Shown here piece by piece: positions 15,326 to 24,258 of a stretch of 64,000 bases of DNA. A program made the position numbers and the translations under genes. The stretch spans positions 186,001 through 250,000 of the forward strand of contig NZ_BMRM01000002.1 in NCBI RefSeq assembly GCF_014648635.1, written 5' to 3'. This stretch comes from Streptomyces cinerochromogenes (GTDB taxonomy: Bacteria; Actinomycetota; Actinomycetes; Streptomycetales; Streptomycetaceae). The notes under the pieces were generated by a model, which was not told the DNA's origin, did no database searches, and was given only the letters and a program-made list of their open reading frames with translations. The first letter of the stretch is position 1. Each line of letters starts with the position of its first letter.

Positions 15326-18208
15326 TCACGGTGTGAGGACGAGGGTGTCGCTCGTGCTCTGGTCCACCGCCTTGCCCGAGAACGACCAGGGCAGCAGCTC
15401 GCCCTTGGCCCACTTGCCCGTCTGGTCCGTGTAGTGCGCGCTGAACGCGTGCCCGGAGGCACCGCTCAGGTTGATCCACTTGGACTTGTCGAGGTCGGCG
15501 AGGTTGACCACCATCCGCATGGACGGCACCCAGACCACGTTGTAGCCGCCGGCGGCGTTCCAGCCGGTCGCGTTCACCGTGGACTCGCCGCCGCTGAGCT
15601 TCCAGGGGCCGCGGTTCAGGAGGTACTGCAGGACCTTGGGGCCGTCGGTGCCGAGCGTCTGGTTCTTCAGGAACAGCCGGTGCAGGCGGCCCCAGCTCCA
15701 GGTGTCGATGTCCTTGCCGAGCTTGGCGGTCAGCTCCCAGCGGGCGTCGATCATCGCCCGGCGGAAGAGCTGGTCGCGGTTGTCGGCGCCGGGCCGGGTG
15801 CCCGACTTGGCCGTCTTCCACCAGTCGCTGTCCGGCTTGTCCATCAGGGTGCGCACGACCTCGAACCAGCGGTCGCCGCCGTCCGGCTGCGCCTGGTCGG
15901 CGTCGCGCTGACCGCACTCGCGCACCTTGGTGTCGTCGTCCACCGGGCCGGTGCTGTCGATCTTGTCGACCCACAGGCACTGCCCCTTGACGCGGACCTC
16001 CTTGGGGAGCTTGTTGCCGAAGGCGAGCTTGAGGATGTTGCGCCAGACGGCGTTGAAGTACGCGGCCGCCGCCGAGTCGGCCTCCTGGGTGTAGTCCCAG
16101 CCCTCCAGCAGCTTCTGCGCCTGGCGGACGTCCGGGTCGTCCAGGTTGATCTTCAGCAGCTTGGGCACCAGCAGCTTGGCGATCTCGCTGCTGTTGTCCA
16201 GCTGCATCTGGCGCATGTCGTCGGTGGAGATCTTGCCGCCGTCCTTGACCTTGGACTCGATCAGGTCGGAGATGCGCTGGCTGCGGGTGCCGTAGCCCCA
16301 GTCGGTGGTGAGGGTGTACGGGTACTTCTCCGGGTCGACCACGGCCTGGTTGGCGGTGACGATGTAGCCGCGCTTCGGGTCGTACTCGTAGGGCAGCTCG
16401 TCCTGCTTGATGAAGCCGGTCCAGCGGTACTTCGAGTCCCAGCCCGGTGCCGGGACGGCGCCGGTGTCCTTGGCGGAGCGGGTGGGGATCCTGCCGGGCA
16501 GCGTGTAGCCGATGTGGTTGTCCGTGCTCGCGAAGACCAGGTTCTGCGAGGGCACGTCGAACAGGGCCGCCGCCGCGCGGAACTCGTTCCAGTCCCCGGC
16601 CTTGTCGAGGGCGAACACGGCGTCCATCGTCGTGCCCGGGTCGAGCGCGGTCCACCTGAGGGCGATGCCGTAGCCGTCGCCGCGGTCGGGCGCGGCGGTG
16701 TTCACCGAGGCCTTCCTGCCGACCTGGACGAGTTCGTCGTCGCGGTCGGACAGCAGCGGCATCCCGTCCTGGGTCTGGCGGACGACGATCGTCTTGTCCT
16801 TGCCGCCGGCGACCTTGATGGTCTCCTCGCGGGTCTTGAACGGGCGGACCTTGCCGTCGTACAGGTAGCCGTTCGCGCTGACCTTCTCCAGGTAGAGGTC
16901 GGTGACGTCGACGCCGGAGTTGGTCAGGCCCCAGGCGATCTTCGCGTTGTGGCCGATGATCACACCGGGCATGCCGGCGAACGTGTAACCCGTGACGTCG
17001 TACTGGCACTTGCTGGAGACGGTCCGGCAGTGCAGGCCCATCTGGTACCAGACGGACGGCAGGGACGCCGACAGGTGCGGGTCGTTGGCGAGCAGCGGCT
17101 TGCCCTTGACGGTGTACTTCCCGGCGACCACCCAGGAGTTGGAGCCGATGCCCTGGCCGTTCACGCCGACGGCCGTCGGCAGGTCGTCCAGGACGCTGTA
17201 GAGGCCGCCGAGCTGGCTCGTGAGGCCCGAACCGGTCCCGGTCGAGCCGGCGGTGCCGGCGGTGCCGGTCCCGCCCGCGGAGGAGCCCGTGGCGCCGGTG
17301 GTACCGGTGGTGCCGGTGGTGCCGGTCCCGCCCGTGGTCCCCGTGGACCCGGTGGTCCCCGTGGTCCCCGTCGTGCCCTGGGAGCCGGTGGCGCCGCTCT
17401 GCCGGAAGGCCTTGGCCAGCTCGTCGTACTGGCCTTCCTGGACGATCGGCTTGTTGCGGCCGTACGGGTACGCCGGGTACAGGTCCTGGATCTGCTGCGG
17501 CCCGAGGCGGCTGGTCATCAGGGCGCGGTCGATCTCGTCCTGCATGTTGCCGCGCAGGTCCCAGGCCATCGCCTTCAGCCACGAGACGGAGTCGACCGGG
17601 GTCCACTTCTGCGGCTGGTAGTCGTTGGTGAAGCCCAGGGCCGCGTACTCCAGCGAGATGTCCTTGCCGCTCTTGCCCTGGAGGTAGGCGTTGACCCCCT
17701 TGGCATAGGCCTGGAGGTACTTCTTCGTGGCGGCCGACAGCTTGGTGTCGTACTCCTGCTGGGCGATCCGGTCCCAGCCGAGGGTGCGCAGGAACGCGTC
17801 GTTGTCGACCTGGCTCTTGCCGAACATCTCCGACAGGCGCCCGGAGGTCATGTGCCGGCGCACGTCCATCTCGTAGAACCGGTCCTGCGCCTGGACGAAG
17901 CCCTGCGCCATGAACAGGTCCTCGTCCGAGGAGGCGTAGATCTGCGGGATGCCGTAGCCGTCCCGCTTGACGTCGACCGGTCCGGACAGGCCGTCGAGCC
18001 TGATCGATCCCGTGGTCTGCGGGAAGGAGGCGCGGACCGTGCTGATCGACCAGTACGCCCCGAAGGCGACGCCGCCGATGACGGCCAGGACCAGCACAAG
18101 CACGAACAGTCGGGCTTTGCGCCCCTTTTTCCTGCCGGACTTGCCGGGCGTGGCACTCGCACCCGTGGTGGCGGTGTCACCCGTTGTGGCGGTGGTGTTG
18201 GGGGGCAT
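15326..18208 (-). CDS. Penicillin acylase family Ntn hydrolase, membrane-anchored
   Basis: A 960-residue protein. The N-terminus is Thr/Gly-rich with a basic patch and one hydrophobic segment (residues about 34-54, LFVLVLVLAVIGGVAFGAYW) that anchors it so the enzyme acts outside the membrane. The alpha-subunit region starts with DGYGIPQIYASSDEDLFMAQGFVQAQDR, typical of penicillin/acyl-homoserine-lactone acylases. The autocatalytic site is GIGSNSWVVAG, where the Ser after Gly becomes the N-terminal nucleophile of the beta subunit, followed by LLANDPHL. Just before it lies a collagen-like Gly-Thr-Thr repeat, possibly within the spacer peptide. Such enzymes cleave amide bonds of beta-lactams, acyl homoserine lactones or lipopeptides; the real substrate is unknown. 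ATG 18208 is the first in frame. Much longer open frames here are compositional shadows. Confidence 0.88.
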   Translation of the reverse strand: MPPNTTATTGDTATTGASATPGKSGRKKGRKARLFVLVLVLAVIGGVAFGAYWSISTVRASFPQTTGSIRLDGLSGPVDVKRDGYGIPQIYASSDEDLFMAQGFVQAQDRFYEMDVRRHMTSGRLSEMFGKSQVDNDAFLRTLGWDRIAQQEYDTKLSAATKKYLQAYAKGVNAYLQGKSGKDISLEYAALGFTNDYQPQKWTPVDSVSWLKAMAWDLRGNMQDEIDRALMTSRLGPQQIQDLYPAYPYGRNKPIVQEGQYDELAKAFRQSGATGSQGTTGTTGTTGSTGTTGGTGTTGTTGTTGATGSSAGGTGTAGTAGSTGTGSGLTSQLGGLYSVLDDLPTAVGVNGQGIGSNSWVVAGKYTVKGKPLLANDPHLSASLPSVWYQMGLHCRTVSSKCQYDVTGYTFAGMPGVIIGHNAKIAWGLTNSGVDVTDLYLEKVSANGYLYDGKVRPFKTREETIKVAGGKDKTIVVRQTQDGMPLLSDRDDELVQVGRKASVNTAAPDRGDGYGIALRWTALDPGTTMDAVFALDKAGDWNEFRAAAALFDVPSQNLVFASTDNHIGYTLPGRIPTRSAKDTGAVPAPGWDSKYRWTGFIKQDELPYEYDPKRGYIVTANQAVVDPEKYPYTLTTDWGYGTRSQRISDLIESKVKDGGKISTDDMRQMQLDNSSEIAKLLVPKLLKINLDDPDVRQAQKLLEGWDYTQEADSAAAAYFNAVWRNILKLAFGNKLPKEVRVKGQCLWVDKIDSTGPVDDDTKVRECGQRDADQAQPDGGDRWFEVVRTLMDKPDSDWWKTAKSGTRPGADNRDQLFRRAMIDARWELTAKLGKDIDTWSWGRLHRLFLKNQTLGTDGPKVLQYLLNRGPWKLSGGESTVNATGWNAAGGYNVVWVPSMRMVVNLADLDKSKWINLSGASGHAFSAHYTDQTGKWAKGELLPWSFSGKAVDQSTSDTLVLTP

Positions 18209-18430
18209 CGCTGTCCTTGCTGTCCTAACGCGAGCGGCAGGTCGGGCTGTGACTTTGAATGAGCGCTGGAGCAACCATAGGCGCAGGGCCCTGTCCCGCT
18301 TGACGCGGAGTCCGGAACCAGCGCGCACGAGCGTTCGATCTTGCCTCGCGAACGTCAAGAAAGCGTCAAGACTTAGGTACGCTAACGAAGTAACCGGAGA
18401 GCACCTGCCCGATCCGAGGAGGAACGCCCG

Positions 18431-19930
18431 CTGACTGTCCACCACCTCAACCAGCTCCTGCTCGCCTGCTCCGTCGTCCTGCTCGTCGCCGTCGCGGCCG
18501 TCCGGATCTCCTCGCGCAGCGGGCTCCCCAGCCTGCTCGTCTACCTGGGGATCGGTGTCCTCATGGGCCAGGACGGGATCGGCGGCGTCCACTTCAACAA
18601 CGCCGAAGCGACCCAGGTCATGGGATACGCGGCCCTGGTCGTGATCCTCGCCGAGGGCGGACTGGGCACGAAGTGGAAGGAGATCCGGCCGGTTCTGCCC
18701 TCCGCCTCCGTCCTGGCGACGGCGGGCGTCGCGATCAGCGTCGGTGTCACCGCGGCGGGCGCGCACTACCTGGTCGGACTGGAGTGGCGGCAGGCGCTCA
18801 TCATCGGCGCGGTGGTCTCGTCGACGGACGCGGCGGCGGTCTTCTCGGTCCTGCGGAAAATCCCCCTCCCCGCGCGCGTGACGGGCACACTGGAGGCGGA
18901 GTCCGGCTTCAACGACGCCCCCGTGGTCATCCTGGTCGTCGCCTTCTCCACGGCCGGCCCGGTCGAGCACTGGTACGTCCTGCTCGGCGAGATAGCCCTG
19001 GAGCTGGCCATCGGCGCGGCCCTGGGCCTCGCGGTGGGCTGGTTCGGCGCCTGGGGACTCCGGCACGTCGCCCTGCCCGCCTCCGGCCTCTACCCGATCG
19101 CCGTGATGGCCATCGCCGTCACCGCGTACGCCGCCGGCTCCCTGGCGCACGGCAGCGGCTTCCTCGCCGTCTACCTGGCCTCCATGGTCCTCGGCAACGC
19201 CAAGCTGCCCCACTGGCCCGCCACCCGCGGCTTCGCCGAGGGCCTCGGCTGGATCGCGCAGATCGGCATGTTCGTCGTCCTCGGCCTGCTGGTCACCCCG
19301 CACGAGCTGGGCGACGACGTCTGGCCCGCCCTGGTCATCGGCCTGGTGCTGACCATGGTGGCCCGCCCGCTGAGCGTGATCGCCAGCCTGGCGCCGTTCC
19401 GGGTGCCGTGGCCGGAGCAGACGCTGATGTCCTGGGCGGGACTGCGCGGCGCCGTGCCCATCATCCTGGCGACCATCCCCATGGTGAACGGCGTCGCCGG
19501 CAGCCGCCGCATCTTCAACATCGTCTTCGTCCTGGTCGTCGTCTACACCCTCGTCCAGGGACCGACCCTGCCCTGGCTGGCCCGCACCCTGCGGCTGGGC
19601 GAGAAGGGCGAGGCCGCCGACCTCGGCATCGAGTCGGCGCCCCTGGAGCGGCTGCAGGGGCACCTGCTGTCCGTCTCCATCCCCGGAGGCTCCCGGATGC
19701 ACGGCGTGGAGGTCAACGAGCTGCGGCTGCCGCCCGGCGCTGCCGTCACCCTGGTCGTGCGCGAGGAAAAATCGTTTGTTCCCCTGCCCACGACGGTGCT
19801 CCGGCACGGCGACGAACTGCTGGTGGTGGCCACCGACCCGGTCCGCGACGCGGCGGAACGACGCCTGCGCGCGGTAGCGCACGGCGGCAAGCTGGCGGGC
19901 TGGCTGGGCACGGACGGCAACCGTGGGTGA
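18431..19930 (+). CDS. Potassium/proton antiporter (CPA family with regulatory C-terminus), apparent CTG start
   Basis: About 499 residues with a dozen hydrophobic segments: a CPA1/2-type exchanger core (SRSGLPSLLVYLGIGVLMGQDG, VVSSTDAAAVFSVLR, ESGFNDAPVVILV) and a C-terminal TrkA-C-like segment (HGVEVNELRLPPGAAVTLVVREEK). It exports K+ or Na+ in exchange for H+. The first ATG in frame (18563) would delete the first membrane helix. An ideal GAGGAGG ribosome-binding site ends 8 nt before a CTG at 18431, and no ATG, GTG or TTG lies between this site and the upstream in-frame stop at 18383. I therefore place the start on CTG. Confidence 0.85.
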   Translation: MTVHHLNQLLLACSVVLLVAVAAVRISSRSGLPSLLVYLGIGVLMGQDGIGGVHFNNAEATQVMGYAALVVILAEGGLGTKWKEIRPVLPSASVLATAGVAISVGVTAAGAHYLVGLEWRQALIIGAVVSSTDAAAVFSVLRKIPLPARVTGTLEAESGFNDAPVVILVVAFSTAGPVEHWYVLLGEIALELAIGAALGLAVGWFGAWGLRHVALPASGLYPIAVMAIAVTAYAAGSLAHGSGFLAVYLASMVLGNAKLPHWPATRGFAEGLGWIAQIGMFVVLGLLVTPHELGDDVWPALVIGLVLTMVARPLSVIASLAPFRVPWPEQTLMSWAGLRGAVPIILATIPMVNGVAGSRRIFNIVFVLVVVYTLVQGPTLPWLARTLRLGEKGEAADLGIESAPLERLQGHLLSVSIPGGSRMHGVEVNELRLPPGAAVTLVVREEKSFVPLPTTVLRHGDELLVVATDPVRDAAERRLRAVAHGGKLAGWLGTDGNRG

Positions 19931-20130
19931 GCGGCACGGCATCGACGGTGACGGTTCACGGCCACGGCCGGCGAGCCCCGCCGCACCCACGGTGAGCGTC
20001 ACGGCGCCCGGCGACGGGTCCTGAAGCGATCGGCGACCGGCCGCGAAGCGACCAGCGGTGGCCCTGCGGCAATCACAGGTGGGCCCCGCGACGGTGCTCA
20101 TTTTCACAGGGGCACAAGCCATGATCCCTG
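19931..20130. other. Intergenic stretch between antiporter and MFS leader
   Basis: About 200 bp without a convincing gene, operator or hairpin. It precedes the promoter-like box of the MFS gene. Confidence 0.5.
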
Positions 20131-20305
20131 TAGTATGAAGGGACCCTGATCGAACCAACTCTGCCTGATGCAGAGCTGGCGCGACCGTATGGCGGCCGGA
20201 ACGCCCTAGGCAGTGGCACCGGTATCTACCGCAGTTCCGCGCAAGAGGACAGCTCTCGGCGCCCCCGCACGGGCGCGCTACCAGGCCGGAAGAAAGGCAC
20301 GGGCC
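20131..20305 (+). promoter_or_regulatory. Promoter and possible leader-peptide region of the MFS exporter
   Basis: TAGTAT at 20131-20136 is a good -10 box. The predicted leader contains a 6-bp hairpin (CTCTGC-CTGAT-GCAGAG, about 20158-20174) and a 13-codon open frame with ATG 20168 and stop TAG 20207, reading MQSWRDRMAAGTP. A further small stem (GGTA/TACC) follows. The MFS start with its ribosome-binding site lies about 100 nt beyond. A translated leader controlling an exporter would resemble ribosome-mediated attenuation; this is inferred from layout only. Confidence 0.35.
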
Positions 20306-21601
20306 GTGGCATCCACGGTCACCACCGAGCCGGCGGAGAACCCGCCGCCCTCGTCCCGCCCGGGATACGGACAGCTGCTGCGCACCCGCGGCGCCTGGAC
20401 CTTCCTGCTCCCCGGCTTCGCGGCACGCCAGCCGTTCGCGATGCTCACCCTCTCCATCGTGCTGCTCGTCCAGCACACCACCGGCTCGTACGGTGCGGCG
20501 GGCGCCGTGGCGGCTGCCACCGGCGTCTCCATGGCGCTGTTCGCGCCCTACGGCGGCCGCCTCGCCGACCGCTACGGCCAGCGTGCCGTCCTGGTCCCCG
20601 GCGTCCTGGTGCACACCCTCGCCGGCCTCACCCTGACGGCGCTCGCGCTGGCGCACGCGCCCCTGTGGGCGCTGTTCCTGGCGGCCGTCCCGACCGGCGC
20701 CTCGGTGCCGCAGGTCGGCCCGATGGTGCGGGCCCGCTGGGGCGTGAAGCTCCAGGGCTCGCCCCTGATGACCACCGCGGCGGCGTTCGAGTCGGTCACC
20801 GACGAGCTGACCTTCGTCTTCGGCCCCCTGCTGGCGACCGCGCTGTGCACCGCCGTGGCACCGGCGGCGGGCCTGTTCACGGAGGCCGCGCTGACGCTCG
20901 TCGGCGGTCTGCTGTTCGCCGCGCAGAAGAGCACGCAGCCGCCGGTGTCCGCCGACAGCGGCCACGCGCGCGTGCGGCACGCCTCGGCGCTGCGCGTCCC
21001 GGGCGTGCGCGTGCTGGTCGTCACCTTCCTGGGCATCGGCTCGGTCTTCGGCGGCATGCAGGTCTCGCTCGCGGCCTTCACGGAGTCCATCGGCGAGCCC
21101 GGCCTCAACGGCGTCCTGTACGGCGTCTTCGCCGCCGGCAACATGCTGTCCGGCATCGCGTGCGGCGCCATCGCCTGGAAGGCGGCCCCCCAGAAGCGCA
21201 TCGTGATCGGTTACGCGGCGCTCGCGCTGGCGGCGTCCGCGCTGTGGACGGCCCACTCGGTGCTGCTGCTCGCCGCGCTCGGCCTGCTGGTCGGCATGTG
21301 CATCGCGCCGTCGCTGATCACGGGCTACACGCTGGTCGAGAACCTGGTCCCGGCCGGCGCCCGCACCGAGGCCTTCACCTGGCTGACCGGCGCTGTCGCG
21401 CTCGGCCAGGCCGCCGCCGTGACGGTCGCCGGACAGCTGGAGGACCGGCTGTGGGACGGCGCCGGGTTCCTGGTGCCGATGGCCGGCACCGTGCTCGCGC
21501 TGCTGACCCTGGTCACGCTGCGGTCCCGGCTGGCGCCGCGGCACGCGAACCGCACGGTCGCGCGTGGCGTCGGTCACCGCGTGCCGGTCACGGTGGACTG
21601 A
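20306..21601 (+). CDS. MFS transporter
   Basis: About 431 residues with 12 hydrophobic segments, of the short-loop MFS drug-efflux type (LLPGFAARQPFAMLTLSIVLLVQ, then the motif-A-like YGGRLADRYGQRAVLVPG after helix 2). It would export a toxic compound or metabolite across the membrane. GTG 20306 was chosen because a GGAAGAAAGG purine run precedes it; an upstream GTG at 20213 in the same frame lies in the leader. The leader contains a possible regulatory peptide. Confidence 0.85.
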   Translation: MASTVTTEPAENPPPSSRPGYGQLLRTRGAWTFLLPGFAARQPFAMLTLSIVLLVQHTTGSYGAAGAVAAATGVSMALFAPYGGRLADRYGQRAVLVPGVLVHTLAGLTLTALALAHAPLWALFLAAVPTGASVPQVGPMVRARWGVKLQGSPLMTTAAAFESVTDELTFVFGPLLATALCTAVAPAAGLFTEAALTLVGGLLFAAQKSTQPPVSADSGHARVRHASALRVPGVRVLVVTFLGIGSVFGGMQVSLAAFTESIGEPGLNGVLYGVFAAGNMLSGIACGAIAWKAAPQKRIVIGYAALALAASALWTAHSVLLLAALGLLVGMCIAPSLITGYTLVENLVPAGARTEAFTWLTGAVALGQAAAVTVAGQLEDRLWDGAGFLVPMAGTVLALLTLVTLRSRLAPRHANRTVARGVGHRVPVTVD

Positions 21602-21668
21602 TCCCCGGGAATACGTCACTATGGAACGTCGTTAGCACTCATTGAGTGAGAGTGCCAGGAGGAAGACA

Positions 21669-21995
21669 GTGCCGACCTACCAGTACCAGTGCACCGAGTG
21701 CGGCGAGGGCCTTGAGGCGGTGCAGAAGTTCACCGACGACGCCCTGACCGAGTGCCCCAGCTGCAAGGGCCGCCTGAAGAAGGTGTTCTCCGCGGTCGGC
21801 ATCGTCTTCAAGGGCTCCGGGTTCTACCGCAACGACTCCCGCGGCTCCACGTCGAGCAGCACCCCGGCGTCGAAGCCGGCCGGCTCCTCGTCCGACTCGA
21901 AGACGTCCTCGTCGTCGACGTCCTCGACGTCCTCGTCGTCGACGTCCTCGTCTTCGTCGTCCTCGTCCGGCTCCGCCAGCAGCTCCGCCGCCTGA
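21669..21995 (+). CDS. FmdB family zinc-ribbon protein with poly-Ser tail
   Basis: A 108-residue protein. The first 50 residues are the FmdB zinc ribbon (PTYQYQCTECG ... ECPSCKG, two CxxC pairs), ending KGSGFYRNDSR. The rest is a low-complexity Ser/Thr tail of more than 40 residues. The family is often linked to amidase/formamidase regulation but its role is unsettled. GTG 21669 follows GGAGGA by 5 nt. A terminator hairpin follows. Confidence 0.85.
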   Translation: MPTYQYQCTECGEGLEAVQKFTDDALTECPSCKGRLKKVFSAVGIVFKGSGFYRNDSRGSTSSSTPASKPAGSSSDSKTSSSSTSSTSSSSTSSSSSSSSGSASSSAA

Positions 21996-22051
21996 GACCT
22001 CTCGCCCGAGAACTCTCATCTGAGAACTCTCGCGCCGGGAACTCTCGTCCA

Positions 22052-22079
22052 GACCCTGCCGTCACCCGACGGCGGGGTC
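22052..22079 (+). terminator. Hairpin terminator after the fmdB-type gene
   Basis: GACCC-t-GCCGTC-accc-GACGGC-g-GGGTC forms an 11-bp stem with a tetraloop, 57 nt after the stop and just before the next promoter. Three short GAACTCTC repeats precede it. Confidence 0.75.
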
Positions 22080-22124
22080 TTCGGCGTTCCCCGGCACCCG
22101 CTCCCCGGCGCCTTCCCGGGCCGC

Positions 22125-22130
22125 TAGTGT
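22125..22130 (+). promoter_or_regulatory. -10 hexamer of a leaderless promoter for MTA phosphorylase
   Basis: TAGTGT ends 7 nt before the ATG at 22138. Confidence 0.45.
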
Positions 22131-22137
22131 GCTGGTC

Positions 22138-22971
22138 ATGGCGAACGCAGAGATCGGCGTAATCGGCGGTTCGGGTTTCTACTCCTTCCTCGACCACGTG
22201 ACCGAGGTCCAGGTGGACACCCCCTACGGAGCGCCCAGCGACTCCCTCTTCCTCGGCGAGATCGCCGGCCGGAGGGTCGCCTTCCTGCCGCGGCACGGCC
22301 GCGGCCACCACCTGCCGCCCCACCGCATCAACTACCGCGCCAACCTGTGGGCGCTGCGCTCGGTCGGCGTCCGGCAGGTCCTCGGCCCCTGCGCGGTGGG
22401 CGGGCTGCGCCCCGAGTACGGCCCGGGCACCCTGCTCGTGCCGGACCAGTTCGTGGACCGTACGAAGTCCCGGGCGCAGACCTACTTCGACGGGCTTCCG
22501 CTGCCCGACGGCACCGTGCCGAACGTCGTGCACGTCTCCATGGCCGACCCCTACTGCCCCACCGGGCGGGCCGCCGCGCTGAAGGCGGCCCGCGGCCGGG
22601 ACTGGGAACCGGTGGACGGCGGCACCCTGGTCGTGGTCGAGGGCCCGCGCTTCTCCACACGCGCCGAGTCGCTGTGGCACCGGGCCCAGGGCTGGTCGGT
22701 GGTGGGCATGACCGGCCATCCCGAGGCCGCGCTCGCCCGGGAGCTGGAGCTGTGCTACACGTCCCTGACCCTGGTCACCGACCTCGACGCGGGCGCCGAG
22801 ACCGGTGAGGGCGTCTCGCACGAGGAGGTGCTGGAGGTGTTCGCGGCCAACGTGGACCGGCTGCGCGGTGTCCTGTTCGACGCGGTGACGGCCCTGCCGG
22901 CGACCGGGGAGCGGGACTGCCTGTGCGTGAACGCTCTGGGCGGGATGGACCCGGGGTTCGAGCTGCCGTAG
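22138..22971 (+). CDS. S-methyl-5'-thioadenosine phosphorylase
   Basis: A 277-residue PNP-superfamily enzyme: IGVIGGSGFYSF at the N-terminus, RHGRGHHLPPHRINYRAN (phosphate and ribose site), DQFVDRT, EGPRFSTRAES and VGMTGHPEAALARELELCY. It splits 5'-methylthioadenosine into adenine and methylthioribose-1-phosphate in methionine salvage; a preference for other purine nucleosides (for example methylthioinosine) cannot be excluded. The start at ATG 22138 is supported by the -10 box just upstream; two upstream codons are within the untranscribed region. Confidence 0.88.
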   Translation: MANAEIGVIGGSGFYSFLDHVTEVQVDTPYGAPSDSLFLGEIAGRRVAFLPRHGRGHHLPPHRINYRANLWALRSVGVRQVLGPCAVGGLRPEYGPGTLLVPDQFVDRTKSRAQTYFDGLPLPDGTVPNVVHVSMADPYCPTGRAAALKAARGRDWEPVDGGTLVVVEGPRFSTRAESLWHRAQGWSVVGMTGHPEAALARELELCYTSLTLVTDLDAGAETGEGVSHEEVLEVFAANVDRLRGVLFDAVTALPATGERDCLCVNALGGMDPGFELP

Positions 22972-22990
22972 GGCAACGGACGGGGAGGGC

Positions 22991-23111
22991 GCCGGCCTGG
23001 GAGCGGGAGCCGGCCTGGGGGCGGGAGCCGGCCTGGGGGCGGGAGCCGGCCTGGGAGCGGGAGCCGCTCGGGAACGGAGCCTGCCGGGGGGCGGGAGCCG
23101 CTCGGGAACGG
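22991..23111. repeat. Tandem 18-bp repeat after MTA phosphorylase
   Basis: Four nearly identical 18-bp units (GCCGGCCTGGGRGCGGGA) at 22991-23062, then degenerate copies to about 23111. G-rich and non-coding. The rest of the gap up to 23238 shows nothing else. Confidence 0.85.
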
Positions 23112-23238
23112 CGGGTGGGCGGAACCTCTCGTTCGGGTGGGCGAGTTGTCCACAACCGACCGGTGATCCACCGACTCCGGCGGGATCCGGCGCGAGGCCC
23201 CATCGTGGGAGCGCAAGCCGAACTCCTCGTCGCAGGCG

Positions 23239-24120
23239 GTGACCCCCATGCCCTCGCCCTCCCCCTCCCCCGCCACGTCCTCACTCCTCCCCACCATGTC
23301 CCCGTCCCCGCTCCTCCGCACCACGCCCCCGCCCGCCCCCATCACGCCCTCGTCCCCACCGTCCCCGCTCTCCCCCACCACGCCCTCTCCCTCCGCCCGC
23401 TCTCCTTTCCCGCCTCCCCTCCGGCTGCCGCGCCCGCTGGGCACGGACGCCCCGCCGACCCGTGAGGTGCCCCCGTTCGACCCGGTGCGGGTGTGCGGCG
23501 GCCGGTACCGGCTGCAGCGGCTGGTACGGCATCGTCGGCGGGCGGTCGTGGTCGGCCTCGCGGTGACCGCGGCGGCGCTCGTGGCGGCGGGCCCCCGCGC
23601 CGGAATGCCCGGCGTCACCGGTACGGAACCGCACGGCACGGACGGGCCCCGCGGCCACCCGGCGGTCGCCGAGCCCGCGCGAGGGCACCCGGACGCGGGC
23701 CCTGTCCCGGGGAACACGGTCACGGCACCTGTACGACGGCCCCCGGCGGCCGACGTCGTGTCGGCACCGGTGCGGATCGCCGACGCGGCGACGGTGCGGC
23801 TGCTCCGGCCCGGTGACCGCGTCGACGTGATCGCCGCCGCGGACCCGTCGGCCGGGCGCGGGGAGGCGCGGGTGCTCGCACGCGGGGTCCGGGTGACGAC
23901 GGTGCCCGAGATGCCCCAGGGCGCTGCGGGGGCTGCGGGGCATGCGGGGCCCGACGCGCCCGCGCCGTCGGTCGTGGGGCCTGCGGGACCGGACGCGCCG
24001 GGGCCGTCGGTCGGTGCGGCGGAGAGCGGTGCGCTGGTCGTGCTGGCCGTACCGCGGGCCACGGCGGCCCGGCTGGTCGGCGCGGGCGCCACCGCCCGCC
24101 TGGCGGTGACGCTGTGCTGA
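23239..24120 (+). CDS. RcpC/CpaB-like SAF-domain protein with Pro/Ser-rich N-terminus
   Basis: A 293-residue protein. Residues 1-75 are almost only Pro, Ser and Thr; a basic patch and one membrane helix follow (about 100-122, RRAVVVGLAVTAAALVAAG). The outer part contains VVSAPVRIADAATVRLLRPGDRVDVIAA and ALVVLAVPRATAARLVGAG, which match the RcpC domain of Flp pilus assembly protein CpaB. No other Flp pilus gene is next to it, so its partner may be encoded elsewhere. GTG 23239 or ATG 23248 could start it; neither has a clear ribosome-binding site. Confidence 0.65.
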   Translation: MTPMPSPSPSPATSSLLPTMSPSPLLRTTPPPAPITPSSPPSPLSPTTPSPSARSPFPPPLRLPRPLGTDAPPTREVPPFDPVRVCGGRYRLQRLVRHRRRAVVVGLAVTAAALVAAGPRAGMPGVTGTEPHGTDGPRGHPAVAEPARGHPDAGPVPGNTVTAPVRRPPAADVVSAPVRIADAATVRLLRPGDRVDVIAAADPSAGRGEARVLARGVRVTTVPEMPQGAAGAAGHAGPDAPAPSVVGPAGPDAPGPSVGAAESGALVVLAVPRATAARLVGAGATARLAVTLC

Positions 24121-24258
24121 ACCAGTTCCGACGCGCCCCCGGCGGTCTGCTGTCAGGACCCTCGATCGAGCGATGGGAGTGGACACACCGGCCGCACCGT
24201 GCCGTAGGTTGCGGAGCGTTTCATTCCACAGCCTGTGCATACGAGGAGAGTCCCCGAG

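Noticed and set aside
15434..18262. 942-codon forward frame opposite the acylase
   Set aside because: Antisense of a conserved enzyme, without motifs of its own.
15326..21619. Open reverse-strand frame of more than 2,000 codons through the acylase, antiporter and MFS loci
   Set aside because: Only the part from 18208 down has acylase motifs. The rest is antisense to well-supported genes and low-complexity, a normal effect of high GC.
22991..23111. Possible CRISPR array
   Set aside because: Direct adjoining 18-bp units without spacers and no cas genes. The same applies to the 20-, 26- and 12-bp arrays.
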